Source: Promicromonospora sp. AC04 (GTDB lineage: Bacteria > Actinomycetota > Actinomycetes > Actinomycetales > Cellulomonadaceae). Taken from it: DNA of 64,000 bases. The notes under the pieces were generated by a model, which was not told the origin of the DNA, did no database searches, and worked only from the letters and a program-made list of their open reading frames with translations. The stretch's first letter is position 1, and each line of letters opens with the position of its first letter. Position numbers and translations under genes: made by a program. Positions 7,538-16,401 of the stretch are shown piece by piece. The DNA lies in NCBI RefSeq assembly GCF_003058225.1, contig NZ_QBUG01000008.1:62001-126000 (forward strand), read 5' to 3'.

Positions 7538-9778
7538 ATGACGTCTAGATTCAGGCTCGTCCTGGCCGCATTTCTCACGGTGCTCGTGACGGTCCTGGTG
7601 CCGACCGCCATCGCGCAGGCCTACCGGCCGACCGGCGGCATCGTGTACCAGCTCACCGACGCCGACCAGTGTCTCAAGGGGCGCGGGAACTGCGCCGTCT
7701 ACCCGAAGTCCACGGAGCTGCCCAGCGGCCGCCTGGTCGCCGCGTTCGAGAAGGCGACGGTGAACCCGGTCAGCGGTGCCGCGACCGGCGGGACCCTCCC
7801 GGTCTACAAGAGCGACGACGACGGCACCACCTGGCAGTCGCTCTCGACCGTCCGGCCGCCGGCGGAGCTCTCGAGCGACCCCGCCTACGCCAAGTACACG
7901 AGCAACTGGGGGAGTCCGTACCTCTACGTCATGCCACAGACCGTCGGCAACGTCGCCGCCGGCACGCTGCTGGTGGCGAGCCTCGTCACCGGTGAGGACT
8001 ACTACTACACCGAGCACAAGGCGGCCGACCCGAGCTGGACGCCGACGAACGACGGCGACCGCAAGGACCTCGCGATCGCCCTGTTCGCGAGCACCGACGA
8101 GGGCGTGACATGGGACGTCGTCAACATCATCGCGACCGGTGGCTGGCAGGGCGGCAGCGCCGGAGCGATCGGCACGAACGTCGCCGCCGCCAACACCTAC
8201 CGGCAGGTCGACCCCGTCTGGGAGCCGTTCCTCATCGTGCGTGACGGGAAGCTGGTCACCTACTACTCCGACGAGAACGACTACCTCGGCTACAACAGCA
8301 CCACCGGCGTCGCGACGCTGGACCCGGCGAACGACACCGCCACCGACTCGCACGGGCAGATCCTCGCCCACCGCACGTGGGACGGCACGAGCGCGGCGTG
8401 GAGCGCCCCGGTCGTGGACGTCGCCGGCACGACCGTGAACGTCGGCGGGAAGTCGCTGATCGGCGGCGGGCGGCCCGGCATGACGACCATCGCCCCGACG
8501 TCCGACGGCAAGTGGCTGCTCACGTTCGAGTACTGGGGCGGCGGGACGAACACCCGGTTCAAGACCGCCACCGACCCGCTCCGGTTCTTCGCCGACGGAG
8601 ACGTCGACGGCACGGGGGTCGACACCCTCGGCGTCAGCGGCGGATCGCGCAGGCTGGCCACGGGCGGCAGCCCGGTGCTGATCCCCCTGCCGGACGGCCG
8701 GATCGCCTACAACGCGAGCGGCAGCGGGAACATCTGGGTCAGCCGCAGCGGGCTGGCCGCCGGACCGTGGACCGAGTACCAGACCACTGTCGGCGCGGGC
8801 TACAGCCGGGCCCTGCAGTACGTCACGGGAACCGGGCGGGTGGTCATCCTCCAAGGCACGTGGGGCGGCGCCACGAGCAACGCGATCATCCGGTACGGCG
8901 AGGTGGACCTCGGGCGCTCGGCGGGCACGTACTACCAGCTCGTCAACCGGAAGACCGGCCAGGTGATCGGCACGGGCAACCACAGCAACGATGCCAACAT
9001 CGGCAACGGCGACGTTCCCGACGTCGTCCTGGAGGAGGCCGGGTCGGTGGCCGACGGCGACACGCAGTTCTGGCACGTCACCACGAAGGCCGGCGGGGCG
9101 GTGACCCTGCTCAACAAGTCCGGCGGACGGGCGGCGGGCATCTGGACCGGCACGGCATCCGCCGGCCAGCGGATCGGCCAGTGGGTGGACAACACCGAGT
9201 CCGGTCTGTGGAACCTCGTCACGACCGGCGACGGGTACACCAGGCTCCAGGCCGCCGCCAGCACCGGCCTGTACCTGACGGGGGCTACCGCGGGTGCACC
9301 GCTCACCCTCCAGACGGCCGCGACGGACGGCTCGCAGGACTGGACCCTGGTCGAGCAGCGGCCCGAACGCCTCGTCAACCGCAACAGCGGCAAGTGCCTC
9401 GACGTGAACGCGTTCTCCACCGCCGACGGCGGCAGGGTCCAGCAGTGGACCTGCGGCGCCGGGACCAACCAGCAGTGGCAGGTCCAGGCGGTCGCCGGCG
9501 GCTACGTCCAGATCACAGGTGTCAACAGCGGCAAGTGCCTCGACGTGAACGCGAGCTCGACCGCCAACGGCGGGACCGTCCAGCAGTGGACCTGCAACGG
9601 CGGGACCAACCAGCAGTGGCGGGTCCAGGACGTCTCCGGCGGGTACGTCCAGGTCGTCAACCGCAACAGCGGCAAGTGCCTCGACGTCGACGCGTTCTCC
9701 ACGGCGAACGGCGGGACGGTGCAGCAGTGGACGTGCACCGGCGGGACCAACCAGGCGTGGCAGCGTGCCTCGTTGTGA
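7538..9778 (+). CDS. Secreted Asp-box beta-propeller protein with ricin-type lectin domains
   Basis: 746 residues. Signal peptide (residues 1-27, hydrophobic core then AIAQA). Residues about 30-460 are a sialidase-like propeller with Asp boxes SDDDGTTW and STDEGVTW. Residues about 465-610 look like a divergent ricin-type lectin, and residues about 612-746 are a clear CBM13 beta-trefoil with three NSGKCLDV...QQWTC repeats. This is a secreted, carbohydrate-binding glycosidase of the sialidase-like propeller class; I see no decisive catalytic signature, so the substrate is open. The trefoil repeats are also direct repeats in the DNA near 9373, 9520 and 9658. Transcribed alone between two terminators. 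Confidence 0.88.
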   Translation: MTSRFRLVLAAFLTVLVTVLVPTAIAQAYRPTGGIVYQLTDADQCLKGRGNCAVYPKSTELPSGRLVAAFEKATVNPVSGAATGGTLPVYKSDDDGTTWQSLSTVRPPAELSSDPAYAKYTSNWGSPYLYVMPQTVGNVAAGTLLVASLVTGEDYYYTEHKAADPSWTPTNDGDRKDLAIALFASTDEGVTWDVVNIIATGGWQGGSAGAIGTNVAAANTYRQVDPVWEPFLIVRDGKLVTYYSDENDYLGYNSTTGVATLDPANDTATDSHGQILAHRTWDGTSAAWSAPVVDVAGTTVNVGGKSLIGGGRPGMTTIAPTSDGKWLLTFEYWGGGTNTRFKTATDPLRFFADGDVDGTGVDTLGVSGGSRRLATGGSPVLIPLPDGRIAYNASGSGNIWVSRSGLAAGPWTEYQTTVGAGYSRALQYVTGTGRVVILQGTWGGATSNAIIRYGEVDLGRSAGTYYQLVNRKTGQVIGTGNHSNDANIGNGDVPDVVLEEAGSVADGDTQFWHVTTKAGGAVTLLNKSGGRAAGIWTGTASAGQRIGQWVDNTESGLWNLVTTGDGYTRLQAAASTGLYLTGATAGAPLTLQTAATDGSQDWTLVEQRPERLVNRNSGKCLDVNAFSTADGGRVQQWTCGAGTNQQWQVQAVAGGYVQITGVNSGKCLDVNASSTANGGTVQQWTCNGGTNQQWRVQDVSGGYVQVVNRNSGKCLDVDAFSTANGGTVQQWTCTGGTNQAWQRASL

Positions 9779-9798
9779 CCGCTGGTTGTGACCGCTGA

Positions 9799-9837
9799 AG
9801 GTAGCGGAGAGGTAGCACTGCTACCTCTCCGCTACCT
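9799..9837. terminator. Bidirectional terminator between convergent genes
   Basis: Perfect 19-nt arms AGGTAGCGGAGAGGTAGCA (9799-9817) and reverse complement (9819-9837), practical stem 17 bp with a 5-base loop. It lies between the lectin gene stop (9778) and the rhamnosidase stop (9855) and can serve both. Confidence 0.85.
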
Positions 9838-9854
9838 GTTCATGGTCCCGACAG

Positions 9855-12800
9855 TCACCGCTCCGCGATGAACGCGTACCGGCCGGACCCGACCCCGACC
9901 AGGACCGTACCGTCCTCGACCGACACACCCGTGACACCCTCCGCGTGCCGCAGCGGACGCCCCCGCTCGGTGACGGCCTCGGGAGCACGGGCGGGAATCC
10001 GCACCGTCGCGATCGACCCGACGGGGACGGTCACGGTGAGCCTGAGACCGGCGCTCGTGCGGCGCCACTCGCTGGCGACCGTGCCGTACGGCGTCCGGGT
10101 GGAGGCCTTGGCCCGGTCCAGGTGCTCGGTGACCGCCGGGGCGATCGTGATGTCCCGGTACCCGGTCTCCGCCGACGCCTGGATCCCCGCGACGTGCTGG
10201 TAGAACCAGTCGTCCACGGTGCCGAGGAAGTAGTGCCCGTAGGAGCGCGCCTCCAGCGACCAGTGCTCCCACATGGTGGTGGCGCCGTTGTTGATCATGT
10301 AGCCCCAGCTCGGGTAGCCGGTCTGCACGGCGAGCTCGTAGGCGACGTCGGCGTACCCGTGCTGGGTCAGCACCGGCAGCAACCACTTGGTGCCGAGCAC
10401 GCCGGTGTTGAGCTTTGTGCCCTTGGCGCGCACGTCGGCCACGATGCTGTCGACCACCTGCTGCGCCGTCGCGGCGTCGGGCACGAGGCCGAAGGCCACC
10501 GCGAGCACGTTGTGCGTCTGCCGGTACCCGCGGTCCCCGTCGCCGCGGTAGTGCCCGGCGGCGTTGTCGAGGAAGGTGTTGTTGAACGCGGCCCTGATCG
10601 TGGCGGCGTTCCGGGAGAAGTGCTCGACGTCGGCCGCCCTGCCGAGGAACCCGGCGCTGCGCCGCAGATAGGTGGTCATGAGGTACAGGAAGGCGGTGGC
10701 CGAGACGCGCAGGTCCTCGGGTGCGTTGCCGCCCGCCGGGCTCGCCTCGGGGCTTACCCAGTCGCCGAGCCGCGCGTCGGGGACGATGCCGCCCTGGGAC
10801 CGGTTGAACTCCAGGTCGACGTACGTCTTCATCCCGTCGTAGCACTCGGCAAGCACGCGCCGGTCCCCGCCGTACTGGTAGAGCAACCAGGGGATCGTCA
10901 CGTAGGCCGCGTGCCAGGGCGGGCACACGCCCCACTCGCCCCAGTCGCCCGAGCTGGGCGCGATGACCAGCGGCCGGCCCTGGGCGTCGCGCGTCTCCTG
11001 CACGTCGCGCAGCCACTTGGCGAACAGCTCGTGCACGTCGAGGTTCAGCAGGAACATCTCCGCGCCGATGGCGGCGTCGCCGGTCCAGCCGTTCTTCTCG
11101 AACATCGGCGTGTCGGTGGGGATGCCGTGGATGTTGTTCTTCAGCGTGTCCACCACTGCCCGGTGGGTCCGGTTCATGATCTCGCTGGAGCTGTCGAACG
11201 ACCCGGTCTCCGCGGCGGCCGTGTGCACCACCCGCGCGGTGAAGGCTGACAGGGGCGGCGGGCCGTCCTGCGGCCAGCCGGTGATCTCGATGTACTGGAA
11301 GCCCTTGTACGAGAAGCGCGGTTCCCACGTCTCCGGCTCGGCCGTCCCGGCCAGGGTGAAGCGGTCGGTCTGGAATCCGGCCTGGAACCCGCCGTTGTTG
11401 CTCAGGTTGACGCGCCCGGCGGCGGTGAGCTTCTCGCCGTGCGCGGCCCGGACGGTAGCCCCGGCCGTCCCGGTCACGGTGTACCGCACCCAGCCCGCGA
11501 TCACCCGGGGGAACTTCACCACGTAGACGCCCGGCTCCGGCTCCGTGACCTCGACGGCGGGCAGCGACTCGGTCACCTCGATCGGCTGCTGGCGCTGGTT
11601 GACCAGCACGCCCCGCGGGCCCGGCGCCACGGAGGCGGCCGCCCACTCGCCGTCGTCGAACCCGGCCTTGTCCCAGCCGGGCAGGGTGCGGCGCGCGTCG
11701 TAGGCCTCGCCGCCGTAGAGGTCGTCGAACACCGTCGGCCCGTCGTGGATCCGCCAGGCCGCGTCCGTGACCACGCGCTCGACGCCGCCCCCGGCGTATT
11801 CCAGGTGCAGCACCGCACGCACCACCGGGTCGTCGTGCCAGGGCGGCGCCTCCCACCGCCACACGTTGCCGCCGGTCATCCCGTAGAAGCCGCGGCCCAG
11901 CTCGATGCCCAGCGCGTTGCGGCCCCGCCGTAGGCCCCGCGTCAGGTCGACGGCGGTGTACTGGACCGTGTCGTCGTAGTCGGTGAACCCGGGCGCGAGC
12001 ACCTGGTCGTCGGCCGGCCTGCCGTTCAGCGACACGTTCGCGTAGCCGCCCGCGGCCAGGTAGAGCGTGGCGCGCTCGAGGCGCGGCCCGATCTCCAGCT
12101 CCCTCCGCAGCAGCGGCGCGGGCAGCGGGTCGCGCGTCGGCAGCCGTACCCCGCTGCCCCACGGCCCCGAACCGTAGGTAGCGATCTCGGTTGCTCCGAC
12201 CCAGCCGGAGTCGTCCAGGTCCGGCCGTGCGAAGTCCGCCGGGAAGTTCGTCGCGGCCTTCCAGGCACTCCCGGTTGCGAGGATCGACGTCGTCCCGTCC
12301 GAGTACGTCAGGCGCACGACGGCGAGTACCGCTCCCGGGCTGACCGCATCGTTCGTCCCGCGGATCGCGACGACCGTCGTGTCCCCGGACACGTCGGTCG
12401 CGTAGAAGCGGGAGCCCTGCCAGCCGTTCTCCACGGGCTGGGTCGCGCCGACCTCGACGCCGTCCACCCAGAGCGTGAACGAGTCGTCGGCGGTGATCAG
12501 GACCTCGGCTTGCACAGCAGACGCGCCGTCCGGGGCGGTCCGCGTGACGCGGAACGCACGGTCCTGATTGGGCAGCGCACCCTCCGCGAGCCAGATCCAC
12601 GAGGCGCCGTCGAAGGTCAGGTCGGTGACCTGGGCCGGGCGGCGCTCGTTGCCGATCCACTCGGCGCCGGACCAGTCGCTCTCCTCGTACAGCCCGGTGC
12701 GGAAGCCCGACGTCGTCGTGCTGGACCCGTGTGTGGTCGTCACGTCCACCCGCCAGGTGTAGTCCGTGGCGGCGCGCAGCGGGGGCCCGTCGTACTCGAC

Positions 12801-13115
12801 GTTCGCCGACTCGCGGGAGCGCACGACGCCGCTGTCCCACACCGCGCGGGGCCGCGGCCCGCGGGTGCTCACCCGCACCCGGTAGGACTCCTGCTCGACG
12901 CCCCGCCGGTCCGACTCGACGGTCCACGAGAACCGCGGGCGGTCGACGTCGATCCCGAGCGGGCTGGTCTTCTTCTCGACGAGCGGGTCGGCCAGCTGTA
13001 CGGCGCTGACGCCGTGACGAGGCCCGTCTGCCGCGGCTGCGGTGCCGACGGGCAGTGCCGCGGCGGTGGATGCGACGCCGGCAGTCTTCAGAAATAGTCT
13101 GCGATCCAGGGTCAT
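9855..13115 (-). CDS. Secreted GH78 alpha-L-rhamnosidase
   Basis: 1086 residues. Tat signal peptide (DRRLFLKTAG, then Ala-rich to AAAADG). Then the family order: beta-sandwich with PRFSWTVES, a carbohydrate-binding module inserted around residues 170-260, the Bac_rhamnosid N region (LYLAAGGYANVSLNGR, GRGFYGMTGGNVW), and the (alpha/alpha)6 catalytic barrel with MFEKNGWTGDA (E673), WGEWGVCPPW and TTMWEHWSLE, then a C-terminal beta domain. It releases terminal L-rhamnose from plant glycosides or pectin/rhamnogalacturonan outside the cell. Start at 13115 has GGAGG upstream. A CRE-like operator lies about 60 bases upstream, suggesting LacI-family control. Confidence 0.95.
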   Translation of the reverse strand: MTLDRRLFLKTAGVASTAAALPVGTAAAADGPRHGVSAVQLADPLVEKKTSPLGIDVDRPRFSWTVESDRRGVEQESYRVRVSTRGPRPRAVWDSGVVRSRESANVEYDGPPLRAATDYTWRVDVTTTHGSSTTTSGFRTGLYEESDWSGAEWIGNERRPAQVTDLTFDGASWIWLAEGALPNQDRAFRVTRTAPDGASAVQAEVLITADDSFTLWVDGVEVGATQPVENGWQGSRFYATDVSGDTTVVAIRGTNDAVSPGAVLAVVRLTYSDGTTSILATGSAWKAATNFPADFARPDLDDSGWVGATEIATYGSGPWGSGVRLPTRDPLPAPLLRRELEIGPRLERATLYLAAGGYANVSLNGRPADDQVLAPGFTDYDDTVQYTAVDLTRGLRRGRNALGIELGRGFYGMTGGNVWRWEAPPWHDDPVVRAVLHLEYAGGGVERVVTDAAWRIHDGPTVFDDLYGGEAYDARRTLPGWDKAGFDDGEWAAASVAPGPRGVLVNQRQQPIEVTESLPAVEVTEPEPGVYVVKFPRVIAGWVRYTVTGTAGATVRAAHGEKLTAAGRVNLSNNGGFQAGFQTDRFTLAGTAEPETWEPRFSYKGFQYIEITGWPQDGPPPLSAFTARVVHTAAAETGSFDSSSEIMNRTHRAVVDTLKNNIHGIPTDTPMFEKNGWTGDAAIGAEMFLLNLDVHELFAKWLRDVQETRDAQGRPLVIAPSSGDWGEWGVCPPWHAAYVTIPWLLYQYGGDRRVLAECYDGMKTYVDLEFNRSQGGIVPDARLGDWVSPEASPAGGNAPEDLRVSATAFLYLMTTYLRRSAGFLGRAADVEHFSRNAATIRAAFNNTFLDNAAGHYRGDGDRGYRQTHNVLAVAFGLVPDAATAQQVVDSIVADVRAKGTKLNTGVLGTKWLLPVLTQHGYADVAYELAVQTGYPSWGYMINNGATTMWEHWSLEARSYGHYFLGTVDDWFYQHVAGIQASAETGYRDITIAPAVTEHLDRAKASTRTPYGTVASEWRRTSAGLRLTVTVPVGSIATVRIPARAPEAVTERGRPLRHAEGVTGVSVEDGTVLVGVGSGRYAFIAER

Positions 13116-13172
13116 GACGCCTCCAGGCGTGAACGATCATCGGTGATCGTCCGGTTGAGAAGGTCTGCTCCA

Positions 13173-13186
13173 TTGCAACGTTTCAA
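13173..13186 (-). promoter_or_regulatory. LacI-family (CRE-like) operator before rhamnosidase
   Basis: TTGCAACGTTTCAA, a 14-bp near-palindrome (12/14 positions) with the AACGTT core typical of LacI-family operators, 58 bp upstream of the GH78 start. A similar AACGTT-cored dyad lies before the GH30 gene. No regulator gene adjoins either. Confidence 0.55.
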
Positions 13187-13317
13187 CCAAGCGCCGCCAG
13201 TGTAGAGGCGACGGTGCGGCCGTGGCCACCACCGAATCATCCGGTTCGGGTGACGTGGACGGAGCGGGCTCCGCGGAATGCTGGTTCAGGTACGACGCGG
13301 AGCACAGGAGGCCCGAG

Positions 13318-14421
13318 ATGAGCGAACCGTCACCGATCGCCCGCATCTTTCGCCACCCCGTCGCGAGCACGGAGTCGCGTGAGTCGTCCGCGCTGCTCGC
13401 CGGCGCGGGCGCCTTCGTGCTGGGGGCGCTCGTGGGGCTCGTCGTGTTCTGGGACCGGGGTGTGCCGATCTCCGGCCGCGGCTCGATCGGTGACTTCGCC
13501 GCCGTCGGCGGAGCGGTCGTCGCGATCGCCGCGTTCCTCTTCGGCGGCGCACTGCGCCGTACCCAGATCCGACGCGACGCGGCCGGCGGCAGGGGCCGGC
13601 CGCGGCTGCGCTGGTTCGACATCGCGGCCTTGACGCTGGCGCACGCGATCATCGCGCTGCTGGGCTGGGCCGGGTTCGCGTCCGTCCTGAGCGAGAGCTT
13701 CGTCGGAGCGACCGTGTACGCGACGTCCGCCGCGCTGCTCGCCGGCGTCGCCCTCGCCGTGACCGCCTACCTGGCATTCCTCTCCGCCGTGAACCTCACC
13801 CCGATGATGCTCTCGCTGGTCCTGGCGCTGTTCCTCGTGGTCGGTGCCCTCGCCAGCATGCTCAGCGCCACCGATCCGGTCTGGTGGCAGGAGAACCTCA
13901 GCGCCCTCGGGATGACCGACGACCTCTCCGCGATGGCGTTCAACCTGACGCTGATCGTGGCCGGCGTCATCGTCACGACGATCGCGAGCTACGCGACCGC
14001 GAACCTCCCGGACTCGACCCGGCCGGAGGCGCGAGGCCGGAGCCGCGTCCGCCTGGCGCTCGTGCTCATCGGCGTGCTCCTCGCGTGCGTGGGGATCTTT
14101 CCCGTGGACGAGTTCCTGGCAGTACACAACATCGCCGCCACCGGGATGGTGGTCGTCTACGTCGCGCTGGTCGTGAGCCTTCGCAGGCTGCTTCCGTCGA
14201 TGCCAAGAGTGTTCGTACTGCTCGGCTACACCTTCGTCGGCGTCATAGTGGTCCTGGCGATCTTCTTCGTCACCGGGTACTACAACCTCACGGCCGTCGA
14301 GCTGGTCGCGGCGGTGCTCATCTTCAGCTGGATCATCCTGTTCCTGCGCAACAGCGGAGCGGTCGAGACGTCCCGGGACGTCTCGACCGCTCCCCAGGGC
14401 GTCAGCGGCTCCGGGCCGTGA
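13318..14421 (+). CDS. DUF998-like integral membrane protein
   Basis: 367 residues with about eight hydrophobic segments, starting near residue 24. The stretch GIFPVDEFLAVHNIAATGM matches the pattern of DUF998-type membrane proteins (G-x-FP-x-D ... H-N-x-A-x-G). Function unknown. The ATG at 13318 has AGGAGG upstream and is preferred over the in-frame ATG at 13222. The last 22 codons contain a perfect 38-bp palindrome, and the stop overlaps the 3' end of the convergent phosphoesterase gene by 20 bases. Confidence 0.8.
   Translation: MSEPSPIARIFRHPVASTESRESSALLAGAGAFVLGALVGLVVFWDRGVPISGRGSIGDFAAVGGAVVAIAAFLFGGALRRTQIRRDAAGGRGRPRLRWFDIAALTLAHAIIALLGWAGFASVLSESFVGATVYATSAALLAGVALAVTAYLAFLSAVNLTPMMLSLVLALFLVVGALASMLSATDPVWWQENLSALGMTDDLSAMAFNLTLIVAGVIVTTIASYATANLPDSTRPEARGRSRVRLALVLIGVLLACVGIFPVDEFLAVHNIAATGMVVVYVALVVSLRRLLPSMPRVFVLLGYTFVGVIVVLAIFFVTGYYNLTAVELVAAVLIFSWIILFLRNSGAVETSRDVSTAPQGVSGSGP
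14356..14393. terminator. 38-bp perfect palindrome inside the coding 3' end
   Basis: Arms GGAGCGGTCGAGACGTCCC (14356-14374) and exact reverse complement (14375-14393), no spacer. It lies inside the last codons of the DUF998-like gene and just beyond the stop of the convergent phosphoesterase gene (14402). It probably terminates the leftward transcript, and could also shape the rightward one. Confidence 0.7.
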
Positions 14422-16261
14422 GGAACTGGTCGGGCCGCAGGGCTCGGGAGACGATCCGGGTGTCGCCGATCCAGCCGTAGAAGCCTTGCCCGTACTGCTC
14501 GGCGGACTGGGTGCCGCCGATGGCGAACGGCTTGCCGAGCGTCGAGATGCCGCGCGACTCCTCGGCGGCGTTGCGCACGATCTTCGAGCCGTCGACGTAC
14601 ATCACCGTGTGCCGGCCGTCGTTGACGAGCGCGACGTGCATCCAGCGGCCGACCGGGATCGCGTGGCTCCAGGAGGTGGGGTCGGCGTCGACCGGTACCG
14701 GGTAGACGACGAACTGCAGGAACCGCTCGCCCGACAGGTTCAGGCTGCACGTCGGCTCGTCGTCGGACCAGCCGCTGTGCTTGCCGGCGTCGCCCGCGCG
14801 GCCCTCCCAGCTGAGGATGCCCATCCAGGCGTGGTCGCCCAGATAAGGCTCCGGCAGCTTGAGGAACGTCTCGATCGTGTAGCCGGACTCGAACTTCGCG
14901 CTGTTGACCGGGGAGTCGGGGCCGGTCCGCAGCACTGCGCCGCGGTCGGGACCCTGGCCGCCGTCGAACCGGAGGCTCGCGTGGGCCGGCTGGGCGTCGT
15001 GGTGCTCGGCCGACCAGGTCAGCGCCCCCGCGGGGCTGGCGTGCAGGAGCGAGGAGGTGAGGTCGTTACCGTTGCCGGTGAGGTCGCGGGCGACGGTGCC
15101 GGGCGCCACGGGGGCGCCGTCGGCCCCCGCCGTCGCGAACCCGGCCTCGTCGAACCGCCAGTACGCGACTGTGCCGCGCGGCATCACGGCCGACGGCGGC
15201 AGCGGCGCGGGCAGCACCGGCGGCGCGAAGGCGGCGAAGCGCTGGTCGAAGTCGATCTCCACGGTGAACCGGTCGACGTCGCCGCTGAGCTCGACGTGCT
15301 CCGTCTCCAGGGGCGTGGGGTCCTGCCTCGCCTGCAGCCAGGGCGAGAACGTCTCGACGTCGATCACGCCGCGGGCCAGGTCGAACCCGTAATAGCGCAC
15401 CATGCCCGCGCCGCCGTAGTAGCGGTCCTGGTAGTTCGTGATGTGCAGGTGCACCGGGTGGCCGGCGTCGTTGGTCAGGGTGGTGCGGCCGGACGGCCAG
15501 TAGTGCCCGCCGAGCGCGAGGAAGATCTGGTCGTTGCCCTTGATCAGGCGGTCCCAGAGGCGCTGCCCGTTGTCGGACAGGTGGGCCCGGCCGTCGTCCT
15601 CGGCCCAGACCAGGTCGTGGGTGGTCAGGATCGTCGGCAGCGCGTGCGACTCCAGCACGCCCTGGGCCCAGGTGAGCCCGGCGTCGGACATGCGCCAGTC
15701 CAGCGCCAGGACCAGCCAGTCCCGGCCGCCGCCGCGGACCACGTGGTAGCTGTTGTAGCCGTCGGGGGAGGAGCCGCCGTAGGTCGCCATCCGGGCGAAC
15801 CGCTGCGGCCCGAAGGTGCGCAGGTACGGCGTGTCACCCCGCTGGTCGTCGCCGCTGACGTCGTGGTTGCCGGCCAGCACGCTGTACGGCAGCCGGCCGG
15901 CGGCCTCGAACGCGCGGCTCGCCGCGCGCATCTCGGTCGCCGTGCCGTGCTCGGTCACGTCGCCGAGCTGGGTCATGAACACGACGTTGTCCCGCGCCTG
16001 CTCGCGCACCAGGTGCCGCAGCGTCGCGCGGACGGGCTCGGCGTCGGAGCCGCCGTCGTCCAGGAGGTACTGGGTGTCGGGCAGGACGGCGATCGTGAAC
16101 CGCGGGGCGGCCGGGTCGGGCCGGCCGCCGTCCGACGTCGGCGCGGCGGGCGTCTGTGCGGCGGACGCCGCCGTCGTCCCTACGGTCGCGGTGGCTGCTG
16201 ACATGATCGGGACGGCCGCTGCGGCCCGGAAGAGGGACCGGCGGGAGAACTTGTTTTCCAC
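14402..16261 (-). CDS. Secreted calcineurin-like phosphoesterase with LamG/concanavalin-like domain
   Basis: About 619 residues from the proposed GTG start. Tat-type signal (SRRSLFRAAAAVP). Metallophosphatase motifs in order: LPDTQY (a D-x-Q in place of the usual D-x-H), LGDVTEHG, AGNHD, LTTHD and HLHITNYQ, residues about 60-320. A concanavalin/LamG-type domain follows (residues about 365-615: TVAYWRFDE, YTIETFLKLP, GRWMHVALVNDG, FYGWIGDTRIVSRAL). Likely an extracellular phosphoesterase attached to carbohydrate or debris by the C-terminal domain. The start is uncertain: no good ribosome site precedes 16261, and the only upstream ATG (16360) adds 33 residues before the Tat motif and runs through the 16331-16366 boxes. 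Confidence 0.85.
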   Translation of the reverse strand: MENKFSRRSLFRAAAAVPIMSAATATVGTTAASAAQTPAAPTSDGGRPDPAAPRFTIAVLPDTQYLLDDGGSDAEPVRATLRHLVREQARDNVVFMTQLGDVTEHGTATEMRAASRAFEAAGRLPYSVLAGNHDVSGDDQRGDTPYLRTFGPQRFARMATYGGSSPDGYNSYHVVRGGGRDWLVLALDWRMSDAGLTWAQGVLESHALPTILTTHDLVWAEDDGRAHLSDNGQRLWDRLIKGNDQIFLALGGHYWPSGRTTLTNDAGHPVHLHITNYQDRYYGGAGMVRYYGFDLARGVIDVETFSPWLQARQDPTPLETEHVELSGDVDRFTVEIDFDQRFAAFAPPVLPAPLPPSAVMPRGTVAYWRFDEAGFATAGADGAPVAPGTVARDLTGNGNDLTSSLLHASPAGALTWSAEHHDAQPAHASLRFDGGQGPDRGAVLRTGPDSPVNSAKFESGYTIETFLKLPEPYLGDHAWMGILSWEGRAGDAGKHSGWSDDEPTCSLNLSGERFLQFVVYPVPVDADPTSWSHAIPVGRWMHVALVNDGRHTVMYVDGSKIVRNAAEESRGISTLGKPFAIGGTQSAEQYGQGFYGWIGDTRIVSRALRPDQFLTARSR

Positions 16262-16330
16262 GGTCAGATCGTGGCCGGGCTTGCTGGCCCTGGGGTGACG
16301 CGGAGTGGAACGGAGCCTGACCACTGACCG

Positions 16331-16366
16331 GCGACCTTGGCCCCGCCCGTGAAGGACCAACGCCCC
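16331..16366 (+). promoter_or_regulatory. Pair of DosR-like boxes before SQR-DsrC-DsrE2 operon
   Basis: GCGACCTTGGCCCC (16331-16344) and AGGACCAACGCCCC (16353-16366) each match GGGNCNNNNGNCCC with one deviation, and start exactly 22 bp apart. The second ends 35 bases before the start codon. The same paired arrangement occurs at 18633-18668 and 22624-22659. Confidence 0.6.
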
Positions 16367-16401
16367 TAACGGTCAGGAGGCGGCGTCCTGAGACTGGGGG
16401 C

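Noticed and set aside
5984-9076. Very long antisense ORF (over 1000 codons) opposite the binding-protein and lectin genes
   Set aside because: High GC makes long antisense frames common. The product is low-complexity Val/Gly/Arg text with no domain, and the sense strand has well-recognised proteins with signal peptides and ribosome sites.
13133-13150. ACGATCA / TGATCGT inverted repeat upstream of GH78
   Set aside because: Short 7-bp arms 18-35 bp before the start; could be a leader hairpin or operator, but I cannot tell it from chance.
9832-13173. Second long leftward frame over the rhamnosidase
   Set aside because: Frame-shifted shadow; the other frame carries the Tat signal and all GH78 motifs.
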